From JBMFOH01 sp049969715 [NCBI: bacterium] (lineage in GTDB: Bacteria > DUMJ01), in the NCBI GenBank assembly GCA_049969715.1, contig JBMFOH010000001.1, forward strand, positions 1-64,000: 64,000 bases of DNA. The letters are read 5' to 3'. The position numbers and the translations under genes are program-made. Positions 26,485-34,727 of this stretch are shown here, piece after piece (within the stretch, counting starts at the first letter, position 1; each line of letters starts with the position of its first letter). Below the pieces are notes generated by a model that saw nothing but the letters and a program-made list of their open reading frames with translations, did no database searches and had not been told where the DNA came from.

Positions 26485-27456
26485 TTAGATAATCTCTTTA
26501 ACTGCAGCGATAATATCTTTTTCTTGGGGGATAAATTCATCCTCTAGTGGTCTAGAATAGGGGACAGGTGTGTCTGGAGCAGTAACCCTTATAATTGGAG
26601 CATCGAGATAATCAAAGGCATTCTCTACAAGTGTTGCTACTACCTCTGCGCCGAATCCATTAGTCTTTACCGCCTCATGAGCTACTATCACGTGCTTTGT
26701 CTTCTTTACTGATCTTACTAGGGTATCTATATCTAAAGGTTTTAATGTTCTAGGGTCAACAACCTCTAGACTTATCCCTTCTTTTTCCAGCTCTTTTGCT
26801 GCATTCAAAGCCTTATGGACTATCATCGCTGTAGCAATTACTGTAACGTCCTTTCCTTCTCTCTTTATATCTGCCACACCAAGTGGGATCGTATATTCTT
26901 CCTCTGGTACAGGTCCTTTAAAGTTATAGAGCATCTTATGTTCTAAAAATACTACAGGATTATCGTCATTTATACTTGATTTTAGTAGCCCTTTGGCATC
27001 ATAAGGTGTAGATGGCATAACTACCTTTAACCCTGGAACGTGGACAAAGAATGCTTCTAAAGATTGGCTATGCTGGGCAGCATTTCCTCTTCCTGCTCCG
27101 CAGGGAGCCCTTAATACCATAGGGACCTTCGCCTTCCCTCCAAACATATATCTTATTTTAGCTGCCTGGTTTATAAGTTGGTCCATACCAATAGTGGCAA
27201 AGTCTACATACATAAGTTCAGCTATAGGCCTCATACCAGTAACTGCTGCTCCGGTAGCTGTTCCTACTATAGCTGCCTCAGATATTGGTGTATCCTTTAT
27301 CCTATCTGGTCCAAATTCAGCAAGCATTCCTCTTGTTACACCAAAAGCTCCTCCATATACCCCTACATCTTCCCCCATAACAAAGACCCTAGGGTCCTTC
27401 CTCATCTCTTCACTCATTGCTTCTCTTATAGCTTCTGCAAATGTAATTTCTCTCAT
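26485..27456 (-). CDS. 2-oxoacid dehydrogenase E1 beta subunit
   Basis: 323 aa transketolase-like protein. [20 protein letters not shown] and the [24 protein letters not shown] segment are typical of E1 beta chains of pyruvate/acetoin dehydrogenases; the glutamate of PISE assists thiamine diphosphate activation. Pairs with the alpha chain 14 bases upstream to form the alpha2beta2 E1 enzyme. Confidence 0.94.
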   Translation of the reverse strand: MREITFAEAIREAMSEEMRKDPRVFVMGEDVGVYGGAFGVTRGMLAEFGPDRIKDTPISEAAIVGTATGAAVTGMRPIAELMYVDFATIGMDQLINQAAKIRYMFGGKAKVPMVLRAPCGAGRGNAAQHSQSLEAFFVHVPGLKVVMPSTPYDAKGLLKSSINDDNPVVFLEHKMLYNFKGPVPEEEYTIPLGVADIKREGKDVTVIATAMIVHKALNAAKELEKEGISLEVVDPRTLKPLDIDTLVRSVKKTKHVIVAHEAVKTNGFGAEVVATLVENAFDYLDAPIIRVTAPDTPVPYSRPLEDEFIPQEKDIIAAVKEII

Positions 27457-27470
27457 CTTTTTACACCTCT

Positions 27471-28442
27471 TTATGCATAGACATCTTCGGTTAAATCTTC
27501 TAGGTCTGGGAATGGGCTCTGTTTAGCAAATTCTACTGCCTCATTGAGGTCATTTTCTACCTTCTTTTCAAGTTCTTTGTAGTTTTCCTCACTGAGAGTA
27601 CCCTCGGAGATCAATCGCTCTCTAAATCTCTTGATTGGGCATTTTTCTCTCCATTCAGCCTCTTCTTCTCTTGTCCTATATGCCCTGGCATCACTACGAG
27701 AGTGTCCTCTCCATCTATATGTCTGAGACTCTATAAGGATAGGACCTTTACCTTTCCTAGCCTCTTCCACTGCCCAACTTACAGTATCATACACTGCTAT
27801 TACATCATTTCCATCTACTACTACTCCTGGGATGTTATAAGCCTTTGCTCTATCTGCCAGCTTCTCTAACCTTGTTGCCTTATTTATAGCCATAGACATA
27901 CCGTAGAGGTTATTCTCTATAATATATATCACTGGAAGGTTCCATATAGATGCAAGGTTTATAGACTCATGGAAAGATCCTTGATTGATTGCTCCGTCTC
28001 CAAAGAAACATACTACTACCTGTCCTGTTCCTCTCATCTTTATCGAAAGCCCTGCTCCTGTAGCTATTGGGATTCCTCCACCGACAACCCCATTTGCTCC
28101 GAGTATACCTATGTTTATATCTGCTATATGCATAGAACCACCTTTACCTTTACAGTAGCCTGTCTTTCTTCCTAGGAGCTCTGCCATCATATATTTGACA
28201 TCTCCTCCCTTAGCTATGCAGTGCCCATGCCCTCGGTGAGTGCTAGTAATATAATCATCCCTATTGAGAGCCTTGCAGGCACCAACTGCTGTTGCCTCTT
28301 CTCCAATATATAGGTGTGTACTTCCGTGTATAAGGTTTAAGGAGAAGAGTTCTTCCACCTTTTCTTCGAATCCTCTTATCAGCATCATTTTATAGAGCAT
28401 CTCAAGCTTATCATCCTTTGTAAGCTTCTCTGAATAACTCAT
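27471..28442 (-). CDS. 2-oxoacid dehydrogenase E1 alpha subunit
   Basis: 323 aa. The thiamine-diphosphate/Mg motif is [20 protein letters not shown] through [17 protein letters not shown] is the conserved histidine loop and [16 protein letters not shown] resembles the phosphorylation-loop region. Similar to acetoin/pyruvate dehydrogenase alpha chains. The ATG overlaps the regulator gene by four bases, so regulator and enzyme subunits are one transcript. Confidence 0.94.
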   Translation of the reverse strand: MSYSEKLTKDDKLEMLYKMMLIRGFEEKVEELFSLNLIHGSTHLYIGEEATAVGACKALNRDDYITSTHRGHGHCIAKGGDVKYMMAELLGRKTGYCKGKGGSMHIADINIGILGANGVVGGGIPIATGAGLSIKMRGTGQVVVCFFGDGAINQGSFHESINLASIWNLPVIYIIENNLYGMSMAINKATRLEKLADRAKAYNIPGVVVDGNDVIAVYDTVSWAVEEARKGKGPILIESQTYRWRGHSRSDARAYRTREEEAEWREKCPIKRFRERLISEGTLSEENYKELEKKVENDLNEAVEFAKQSPFPDLEDLTEDVYA

Positions 28443-29395
28443 AGGTTACCTCCTACCTGTAAGATTTCTCTCGCAACTAACTCGTCCACAACTAAGCCTT
28501 TCAAGATATTCATCCTTAATGCACCTAATATTGCGTTTGTCTTATTATTACCTCCTGCTACCCCTATTACGTAGGGAATATTCTTTAGGTCTTCAAGACC
28601 TAATCCTATAATCCTTTCATCTAAAGAAGATGGTATCATCCTTCCATCTATATCATAGAATCTCCCAAGGATATCTCCTACTCCCCCTCTTTTTTCTATC
28701 TCTATCAGTTCAGCTTCCGAGACACATCCTGAACGGAAAAGTATAGAGTCTTTCCCTAAGGCTCCTATCCCTACAAGGGCTAACTCTGAACTACGTGCTA
28801 GAGATAATACCTCTTTTATATGACTTTCATTAAGTATAAGCTTCCTTATCTCAGGATTATCTACTACCATAGGTGCCCTAAGTATATAGGCATCCCCATT
28901 AAATTTGGTTGCAAGTATCTTGGCTAATTCATCTGCATAGATAGAGGAATTTACTGGGTTCATTCCTCCTACAAGTTGCACTACCTTTAGCTCAGAGGGG
29001 GAATGTTCTTGAGGGAGACTGTTTATAACTTCATACAGTGTGGAACCCCAAGAAACACCGAGAACCTTTATCCCCTGTATCCTTCTTCTTAATAGAGCTG
29101 CTCCTCCAATACCTAGATTCTGTTTTAGAGAGGTATCACTCTCTCCAGAAGAGACAACTACAACCTCTTCTAGAGAGAATAGTTTTTCTAGTTCATCCTC
29201 CAACTGAGGGAATACCTGCCCTGGTAGCTCTAATTTTATAGATACTATGCCGGAGTCTCTAGCATAACTCAAAAATCTAGAAACGGTAGGACGAGAGAGA
29301 CCTAATTTTTTTGCTATCTCCTCTTGAGTCTTCCTCTCTATATAGTATAGCAGAGCTACCTTAGAAACATTATGTATATATTCCCAGTCTTTCAT
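28439..29395 (-). CDS. SorC/CggR-family transcriptional regulator
   Basis: 318 aa from ATG 29395. N-terminal helix-turn-helix (ERKTQEEIAKKLGLSRPTVSRFL) and a C-terminal SorC-type effector domain (GIGGAALLRRRI; VQLVGGMNP; DEAFVARE-like end VVDELVAREIL), which in this family senses phosphorylated sugars or related metabolites. No Shine-Dalgarno precedes the ATG, and a good promoter (29403-29431) ends 7 bases before it, so the mRNA should be leaderless. As first gene of the E1/E2 operon it probably controls that operon. An upstream TTG at 29431 lies in the -35 box and is rejected. Confidence 0.88.
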   Translation of the reverse strand: MKDWEYIHNVSKVALLYYIERKTQEEIAKKLGLSRPTVSRFLSYARDSGIVSIKLELPGQVFPQLEDELEKLFSLEEVVVVSSGESDTSLKQNLGIGGAALLRRRIQGIKVLGVSWGSTLYEVINSLPQEHSPSELKVVQLVGGMNPVNSSIYADELAKILATKFNGDAYILRAPMVVDNPEIRKLILNESHIKEVLSLARSSELALVGIGALGKDSILFRSGCVSEAELIEIEKRGGVGDILGRFYDIDGRMIPSSLDERIIGLGLEDLKNIPYVIGVAGGNNKTNAILGALRMNILKGLVVDELVAREILQVGGNL

Positions 29396-29402
29396 ATTAA
29401 TA

Positions 29403-29431
29403 ATTCTACTACAACCTTGCCATAGTTTCAA
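29403..29431 (-). promoter_or_regulatory. Promoter of the sorC-E1a-E1b-E2 operon, predicted leaderless
   Basis: Minus strand: TTGAAA (29431-29426), 17-bp spacer, TAGAAT (29408-29403), then seven bases (TATTAAT) and the ATG. The expected transcript start coincides with the start codon. Confidence 0.65.
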
Positions 29432-29469
29432 GTATTGAAATTATGTTCATTGTAATCTTATCCTCCAAT

Positions 29470-29498
29470 TTGACATCACTAGACTTTATAATTATAAT
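29470..29498 (+). promoter_or_regulatory. Consensus promoter of the mutase-ROK operon
   Basis: Perfect TTGACA (29470-29475), 17-bp spacer, perfect TATAAT (29493-29498). The ATG at 29509 is ten bases past the -10, giving a 5' leader of about four bases. It stands back-to-back with the sorC promoter, 38 bases between their -35 boxes. Confidence 0.8.
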
Positions 29499-29508
29499 TG
29501 AAAAGGAT

Positions 29509-30108
29509 ATGAAGACAACTATATTTCTTGTACGCCACGGAGAGAGTATATATGGTGAAGAGAGACTCTGTGGATGGAGTGATGTTCCTCTTTCGGATAC
29601 TGGTAGAGAACAGGCGCGAACTTTGGCTTTGAGACTGAGAGGAACTGATCTCCAGAGGATTTTATGTAGTGATAGAGAACGTACTATAGAAACAGCTAAC
29701 ATTATAAATACATACCATAAGCTCCCTATAGAAATTATCCCAGAGATAAGAGAGTTAAATTATGGATTATGGGAGGGTAAAAGTTGGGAAGAGATAGAAG
29801 AAGAGTTTCCAGAAGAATATAGTGCTTGGAGAAGAGATAACACCTTGGCTACTCCCCAAGGAGAATCCCCTATAGAAGTATACTCCAGGGTAAAACTAGC
29901 GATTGATAAGATAGTATCCAAATTTTCAGGAGAAAACATCCTTATAGTAGCCCATAAATCGGTGAATAGGATTCTAATCTGTAAGATACTTGGTGGAGAT
30001 TTAAGAAACTACAGAATTATAGGACAGGATAACTGCGCATTAAATATAATAAGATATCACGATGGATTTCCGGTGATAGAAAGAATAAATGATACAGGAG
30101 TGGTATAG
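29509..30108 (+). CDS. Histidine phosphatase / phosphoglycerate mutase-like protein
   Basis: 199 aa from the ATG at 29509. FLVRHGES holds the phospho-accepting histidine; CSDRERTIETANII and the late VAHKSVNRILICKIL supply the second histidine. Members dephosphorylate sugar phosphates, ribazole phosphate or act as mutases. Specificity here is open. The ROK kinase gene follows after three bases, suggesting sugar phosphate metabolism. Confidence 0.85.
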   Translation: MKTTIFLVRHGESIYGEERLCGWSDVPLSDTGREQARTLALRLRGTDLQRILCSDRERTIETANIINTYHKLPIEIIPEIRELNYGLWEGKSWEEIEEEFPEEYSAWRRDNTLATPQGESPIEVYSRVKLAIDKIVSKFSGENILIVAHKSVNRILICKILGGDLRNYRIIGQDNCALNIIRYHDGFPVIERINDTGVV

Positions 30109-30111
30109 AAG

Positions 30112-31059
30112 ATGGATAAGATTATAGGTATAGATATTGGAGGAACAAAGATAGCAATTGGACGTGCTGATATAGAAGGCAACCTAGAAGAGTCTCTTAG
30201 ATTCGCAACAAATGTATCACGTGGATATAAGATGATCTTGGAAGAGATAATAGAAAAGACTAAGGAGCTATTTAAAGGACAGTCTATAAAGGCTATTGGT
30301 ATTGGGTGTGGGGGACCGCTAGATTCTAAAAAGGGAAGGATCCTCTCTCCTCCCAATCTTCCTGGCTGGGATGATGTTCCAATAGTAAAGGATATAGAGA
30401 GTGTATTTGATGTTCCTGTATATCTTGAGAATGATGCCAATGCTGCTGCATTAGGTGAGTTTCATTTTGGCGCTGGAAGAAATGTAAATAATATGGTGTA
30501 TTTAACATTAAGTACAGGTATAGGGGGAGGAATAATAGTTAATAATAAATTAGTACATGGGGTAAGAGATAGTGGAGGAGAGGTTGGACATCAGACTGTA
30601 CTTCCAGATGGTCCTCTCTGTAATTGTGGTAACAGAGGGTGTCTAGAAGCTATATCTAGTGGTACTGGAATAACAAAAAGGTTTAAAGAGAAGCTCATCT
30701 TAGGGGGAGACTCTCTTGTAAAGAGTTGGATAAAAGATATGTCTGAGATAGATGCGAAGATGATAGCTGATGCTGCAAAGTTAGGAGATGCACTGGCAAA
30801 AGAGGTTTGGGATGAGGCTATTTATTATCTTGGAATAGGCATATCAAATATAATTACAATATTAAGCCCAGAGATGGTTGTTTTAGGGGGAAGTCTTACA
30901 AAGTATGGAGAAAGCCTCTTCATAAGGGTAAAGGAAATAGTAAAAGAAAGGGTTAAACTTGTACCAGTAGAGGAAATACCTATAGTTCAGGCAGAATTAG
31001 GAGATAATGTTGGAATTTTAGGAGCTGTAGCAGTAGGGCTCCTCGGAGAAGAGAGGTAA
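30112..31059 (+). CDS. ROK-family sugar kinase (glucokinase-like)
   Basis: 315 aa. DIGGTKIAIGRAD is the phosphate-1 ATP motif and LENDANAAALGEFHFGAG the conserved catalytic region. HQTVLPDGPLCNCGNRGCLEAISSG contains the ROK zinc site (CxCGxxGCxE) and histidine. Probably phosphorylates glucose or another aldohexose. Second gene of a two-gene operon, and converges on the PlsY fusion gene. Confidence 0.92.
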   Translation: MDKIIGIDIGGTKIAIGRADIEGNLEESLRFATNVSRGYKMILEEIIEKTKELFKGQSIKAIGIGCGGPLDSKKGRILSPPNLPGWDDVPIVKDIESVFDVPVYLENDANAAALGEFHFGAGRNVNNMVYLTLSTGIGGGIIVNNKLVHGVRDSGGEVGHQTVLPDGPLCNCGNRGCLEAISSGTGITKRFKEKLILGGDSLVKSWIKDMSEIDAKMIADAAKLGDALAKEVWDEAIYYLGIGISNIITILSPEMVVLGGSLTKYGESLFIRVKEIVKERVKLVPVEEIPIVQAELGDNVGILGAVAVGLLGEER

Positions 31060-31104
31060 ATTTTTGGGAGAGTTTAAGAAGATACCATAGGTTCTATCTC
31101 AGAA

Positions 31105-32331
31105 TTAGTGGAATAGAGAGGACCCTATAGTCATCATTACTCCAGATAATAATGGGACACTTACATTATCATCTATTGGAAATGGTAAAGATTCAACTAG
31201 GGTAGCGGCAAGTGCCCCTATGAGTCCTGTGGTTAGGGAGAGAAGGTTAATACACCATAAGAAGTATGCCACTGACACTGACATTGTCATAAATCCTACT
31301 GTCCCTTCAAGGGTTTTGTTATGTGTATTATACTGCCAGAGGTGCCTTTTTCCGTAATTTACCCCAATAATCTTTGCCATCATATCGCCAAATGCCAGAA
31401 AACCGATACTTGCAAAGGCTATAACAAATTTAAATAGTAAAAATGCCAAGAAGATTCCAAGAAGGAACGTAGTAATGGATGATATCCGCTTCCTTTCCTT
31501 CTCTTTGTAGATTTTAAAGCCCTTTAGATGTTCCTTCTCTAAAATTCTTTCTGCTTTTTTCCAGGAGATTCTAAATATATCTGCTAAGAGTGAGATAGCT
31601 AACACAGAGCCAGCCAGTTTTAAAAGGTTAACCTTGTTGGTAAAGAGCCCTATGATTGGGAAAGACATACTGGCAGGACGGATCATTACCCTCCAAAGTC
31701 TTATATTTTCGTCTCTCACTTTAAATAACTTCATCTCCTGCATATTTATGGCACTTCTAGCAAAGATAAATCCTATTAATAGAACTACGAAGGCTAACAT
31801 CGGAGAAAATGGTATTTGAATCAAAAGGATGGCTATTAATATCGGTAGGAAGGTAACGGCTAGAAAGTTTTCATCAAAGGTGGCAAGGTATATAGCCAAG
31901 ACAACAAATGCTAAATACAGAAGGTCTAGTAAGATCAATCTAGAGGGAAGAAAGGAGATTGTAACTTTTCCTAAAGAATATATAAGCATTCCAGTAGCTA
32001 CTGCAACTCCTTTCCCTCCTCTAAATCCAATATAGAATGGATAGATATGCCCTAAAATAGCAGAGACTCCACCTAAATATGCAATACCTTCAGATGTATG
32101 TAAGATGCGTAATGCTATAAATATAGCCAATAATCCTTTTAGAATATCATAAAATCCTGTGACTATAGCTGGAAATAATCCCACATTTCGTTTGACATTT
32201 GTTGTTCCAGCATACCTAGCTCCTATCTCCCTTATATCTACTCCTTTTATCCACTTGGTGAGAAAGTACGCAGGAGAAACTGAGCCAAGAAGGTATCCTA
32301 TTAAGATAGAGGTTAAAGAGTTCAAAGCCAT
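31105..32331 (-). CDS. PlsY-type acyltransferase fused to SEC59/DGK1-like CTP kinase domain
   Basis: 408 aa, about twice PlsY length. Residues 1-200 are PlsY: LLGSVSPAYFLTKWIKGVDIREIG, GTTNVKRNVG, DILKG and GHIYPFYIGFRGGKGVAVATG, the acyl-phosphate:glycerol-3-phosphate acyltransferase. After a linker with two spans and a charged loop, residues about 275-408 read GDMMAKIIGVNYGKRHLW, NKTLEGTVGF and VESLPFPIDDNVSVPLLSG. These are the motifs of CTP-dependent dolichol/phytol/diacylglycerol kinases. One chain could therefore make lysophosphatidate and phosphorylate a lipid alcohol. The frame is continuous, with no sign of a sequencing fusion. Confidence 0.8.
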   Translation of the reverse strand: MALNSLTSILIGYLLGSVSPAYFLTKWIKGVDIREIGARYAGTTNVKRNVGLFPAIVTGFYDILKGLLAIFIALRILHTSEGIAYLGGVSAILGHIYPFYIGFRGGKGVAVATGMLIYSLGKVTISFLPSRLILLDLLYLAFVVLAIYLATFDENFLAVTFLPILIAILLIQIPFSPMLAFVVLLIGFIFARSAINMQEMKLFKVRDENIRLWRVMIRPASMSFPIIGLFTNKVNLLKLAGSVLAISLLADIFRISWKKAERILEKEHLKGFKIYKEKERKRISSITTFLLGIFLAFLLFKFVIAFASIGFLAFGDMMAKIIGVNYGKRHLWQYNTHNKTLEGTVGFMTMSVSVAYFLWCINLLSLTTGLIGALAATLVESLPFPIDDNVSVPLLSGVMMTIGSSLFH

Positions 32332-32334
32332 ATA

Positions 32335-32751
32335 TTACTTTTCAAGTGCCTCTTTGGTGATCTTTTCAGCTATACGATGGACATCCTCCATATTGAAGTC
32401 GAGTGTAGGCGCTTTTTCTACCCCTTCCTTAGAGATAGTTATCTCATAGTCGTAAGGTATGTTTAATCTCTCTAATACTTTACTAGCACAACGATTGGCA
32501 CAACCATTAATGACGATAAGCTTCCTAGCCCTTCGAGCAATATCTACATGTGCCTTTGATTCGGCAGCTACTGCTGTAATACAGCACATCCTTGCTTCTT
32601 CTTTGGAGTTTGTTAACTCTACTGCTACTTGATGTCCAATCTGTCCAACACTAGCTGCCCCATCACAGGCCAAGATGATATCTAGGTGCTCCGCCTCCTT
32701 TGCACAAAGTGGTAATAACCTTACTGGTGACTCCTGTTTTACTTCTTCCAT
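32335..32751 (-). CDS. DGC-domain putative zinc-binding protein
   Basis: 138 aa. ACDGAASVGQIGHQVAVEL carries the D-G-C-like motif region, MCCITAVAA and VINGCANRCASKVL supply cysteines for metal binding. This is the PF08859 type, whose function is unknown; members often neighbour redox or selenium/sulfur genes. AAGGAGG precedes the ATG. The upstream 190 bases (to 32941) hold no convincing gene. Confidence 0.8.
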   Translation of the reverse strand: MEEVKQESPVRLLPLCAKEAEHLDIILACDGAASVGQIGHQVAVELTNSKEEARMCCITAVAAESKAHVDIARRARKLIVINGCANRCASKVLERLNIPYDYEITISKEGVEKAPTLDFNMEDVHRIAEKITKEALEK

Positions 32752-32906
32752 TTTTAAAACCTCCTTCTAAAATTTTGTAATATCCTTTTTGAATAGCTTT
32801 CTTCAACTTAATCTTGTCTTTGTGTAAGTAAAGAAAGTATAAAGTTACTGTCAAGATCAGAAGTACTATCCCTGGATAAGATTCTGCATAATCTTCCCTC
32901 CAAGAC

Positions 32907-32934
32907 TAAGGGCAGGCTTATAAGCCTGCCCTTA
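32907..32934. terminator. 28-bp perfect palindrome hairpin after the DUF5320 operon
   Basis: TAAGGGCAGGCTTA is followed directly by its reverse complement. It lies 7 bases past the stop of the DUF5320 gene (minus strand). A strong stem but no T-run follows on the minus strand; on the plus strand ATATTGTTTT follows. It probably ends or stabilises the nifX/padR/DUF5320 transcript. Confidence 0.6.
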
Positions 32935-32941
32935 TATTGTT

Positions 32942-33184
32942 TTACTTTCCTCCTTCTAACTCTTTGATCCTAGCTTCTATCTGACTTAGTTCTTCTCTTA
33001 TCCAGTCGGCTTGGTTCTTTAAGAAGCTCAACTCCTGCTCTTTTGTTATAGGCTCGTACCCATAGACTGGTGTTCCCCAGGCTCCTGGATACCAGCATCT
33101 AGGAAGCCCTCCTCTACCCCTACCAACATATGGCCAGGGTGGAGTTGTTCCTCTGAAACCAAATCCTCTTCCATATCCGAACAT
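32942..33184 (-). CDS. Small Gly/Arg/Trp-rich protein, DUF5320 type
   Basis: 80 aa. The first half is rich in glycine, arginine, tryptophan and proline (MFGYGRGFGFRGTTPPWPY), the second is a short coiled coil (EQELSFLKNQADWIREELSQIEARIKELE). This matches DUF5320 proteins, found next to NifX-like proteins in anaerobes and of unknown role. One base separates it from the PadR stop, so it is third in that operon. Confidence 0.75.
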   Translation of the reverse strand: MFGYGRGFGFRGTTPPWPYVGRGRGGLPRCWYPGAWGTPVYGYEPITKEQELSFLKNQADWIREELSQIEARIKELEGGK

Positions 33185-33185
33185 T

Positions 33186-33548
33186 CTAATCGCCTCCTTC
33201 CACAGTTTTTATAAGTTTCTCCATAATTGCAAGACTTTCCTTTATGTTTATACTCCAACTCTTTAGGAAACTCTTACCTGCTTCTGTAATTGTATATACC
33301 CTTCTAGCTGGTCCTACGTCTCTTATATCCCAGTTAGAAGTTACTAGTTCTTCCATCTCCATAGCTCTTAATGTTCTATATATGATACTGGGATGAAAGC
33401 CTGAAGTATCTATACCGAGCTCTGCTAGTTCCTCTATAAGAGAGTACCCATAGGTTGGTTTCTTCGTTAAGAGAACTAGTATAGCTGGAATTAGTATGTC
33501 TCCTCCAATAAATGGTGTATGAAAACATCCTTTAAATCTTCTCCTCAT
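33186..33548 (-). CDS. PadR-family transcriptional regulator
   Basis: 120 aa. Winged helix with the family opening LIPAILVLLTKKPTYGYSLIEELAELGID and YRTLRAMEMEELVTSNWD, then a C-terminal dimerisation helix. Lies between the NifX-like and DUF5320 genes (7 and 1 base gaps) and probably autoregulates this small operon. The effector is unknown. Confidence 0.92.
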   Translation of the reverse strand: MRRRFKGCFHTPFIGGDILIPAILVLLTKKPTYGYSLIEELAELGIDTSGFHPSIIYRTLRAMEMEELVTSNWDIRDVGPARRVYTITEAGKSFLKSWSINIKESLAIMEKLIKTVEGGD

Positions 33549-33555
33549 CTAGATA

Positions 33556-33936
33556 TCATTCCTTATGCCCTGCATGATGGCAGCCTTCGGTAAGTTCTTT
33601 GAGCCTATCCTCTTTATATGCGGATATTATGTCTTTTACTAATTCACTATTAGCTCTAAATACTGCTATTCCTGCCTCTTGGAATCCTGTTAATGCCCTT
33701 GGACCCATATCATATACGATGACTACAGTTGGATGTAAGGCTAGCATCTGGTCTTTGGCTGTCCCTCTGCCGCTGAAGTGCTCACTAACATTATTTATAG
33801 TTTCTGTGTTTATTATATTGCCTTCTTCATCTAACTCTATTACTGTGAAATATGGGGACCTACCGAAGTGCTCTGATATCCTGGCTGACAGTCCTCCGTT
33901 ATCTATTGTAGGGATAATTATTCTTTCTTTCATCAT
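33556..33936 (-). CDS. Dinitrogenase iron-molybdenum cofactor family protein (NifX/MTH1175-like)
   Basis: 126 aa. IIPTIDNGGLSARISEHFGRSPYFTVIELDEEG is the conserved N-terminal half; the end GCHHAGHKE is a histidine-rich metal-binding tail. Stand-alone members occur in many non-diazotrophs and bind or carry metal clusters; no nif genes are in the window. GGAGG before ATGATG supports the start. First gene of the PadR operon. Confidence 0.88.
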   Translation of the reverse strand: MMKERIIIPTIDNGGLSARISEHFGRSPYFTVIELDEEGNIINTETINNVSEHFSGRGTAKDQMLALHPTVVIVYDMGPRALTGFQEAGIAVFRANSELVKDIISAYKEDRLKELTEGCHHAGHKE

Positions 33937-33967
33937 TGCCTCCTTTTATTTAATTTTTATATAGAGT

Positions 33968-33995
33968 ATTATATCATATATATGCAATTTGTCAA
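33968..33995 (-). promoter_or_regulatory. Near-consensus promoter of the nifX-like/padR/DUF5320 operon
   Basis: Minus strand TTGACA (33995-33990), 16-bp spacer, TATAAT (33973-33968). About 30 bases separate the -10 from the ATG at 33936. The AT palindromes in the spacer (TATATATGATATA) could host the PadR operator. Confidence 0.75.
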
Positions 33996-34070
33996 TATGT
34001 TTTTTAAGAGGTTAATATAGTGTATAATATACTACTAAATAAAATTAATAAGGAAGGCATTAGATTAGAG

Positions 34071-34727
34071 ATGGGAATTATAGCTTTATTTGCTACTAGT
34101 TTCTTGGTAGGATTCTCTGGGGCATCTGCTCCAGGACCACTAATGGCATTGGTGTTAGCTCAGAGTAGCATAGGAGGGTGGAAAAAGTCATTAGAGATCG
34201 TTTCTGGCCATGCAATTCTGGAAGGGATTCTGATAATCTTACTCCTTTTAGGGCTTCAATCCTTACTTAAAACCCCAGTATTTCTTCGGTCCTTTAGTTT
34301 CTTGGGAAGTTTATTTTTGATATATATGGGGGTAAGACTATTCTTAGATATCTTTAACCACAGAGTTCCTTCTTTAAAGGACCCTAATGACTCTCCACAG
34401 ATTAAGGCATATTCTTTTAATCCTTCCCTTATTTTGGTAGGAGCCCTGACTTCTATAGCTAATCCATATTGGCTTCTTTGGTGGCTTACTATAGGGGTTT
34501 CCTTTATAGCTCAAGCTAAGAAGTATCTGGTATTTGGTATTTTGACATTCTACATAGGGCATATCCTATCGGATTATGTATGGTATCTTTTTATAGGAAT
34601 TATAGGTGGAGGATTATCTCTTCCTTTTTGGAGGAGAGTATATGGTTATATTCTTACCATAGCCTCTTTTTTTCTTGTAGGTTTTGGAATATACTTTTTA
34701 CATTATGCCCTGTTAGGAGGACGATGA
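34071..34727 (+). CDS. LysE/RhtB-family exporter
   Basis: 218 aa from the ATG at 34071. A GTG at 34020 would add 17 polar residues absent from the family. GFSGASAPGPLMALVLAQS is the hallmark first loop and there are six membrane spans. Family members export amino acids such as lysine, threonine or homoserine. The stop overlaps the next ATG (ATGA), giving a three-gene operon with the methyltransferase and DUF5317 genes. Confidence 0.82.
   Translation: MGIIALFATSFLVGFSGASAPGPLMALVLAQSSIGGWKKSLEIVSGHAILEGILIILLLLGLQSLLKTPVFLRSFSFLGSLFLIYMGVRLFLDIFNHRVPSLKDPNDSPQIKAYSFNPSLILVGALTSIANPYWLLWWLTIGVSFIAQAKKYLVFGILTFYIGHILSDYVWYLFIGIIGGGLSLPFWRRVYGYILTIASFFLVGFGIYFLHYALLGGR

Noticed and set aside
32663-32854. 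Minus-strand 63-codon frame starting before the DGC gene
   Set aside because: TTG start within a TTGACA-like element, no ribosome-binding site, and it overlaps the DGC gene in another frame.
33556-33936. Evidence for nitrogen fixation
   Set aside because: Stand-alone NifX-like proteins are common in non-fixers, and no nifHDK or other nif gene is present.
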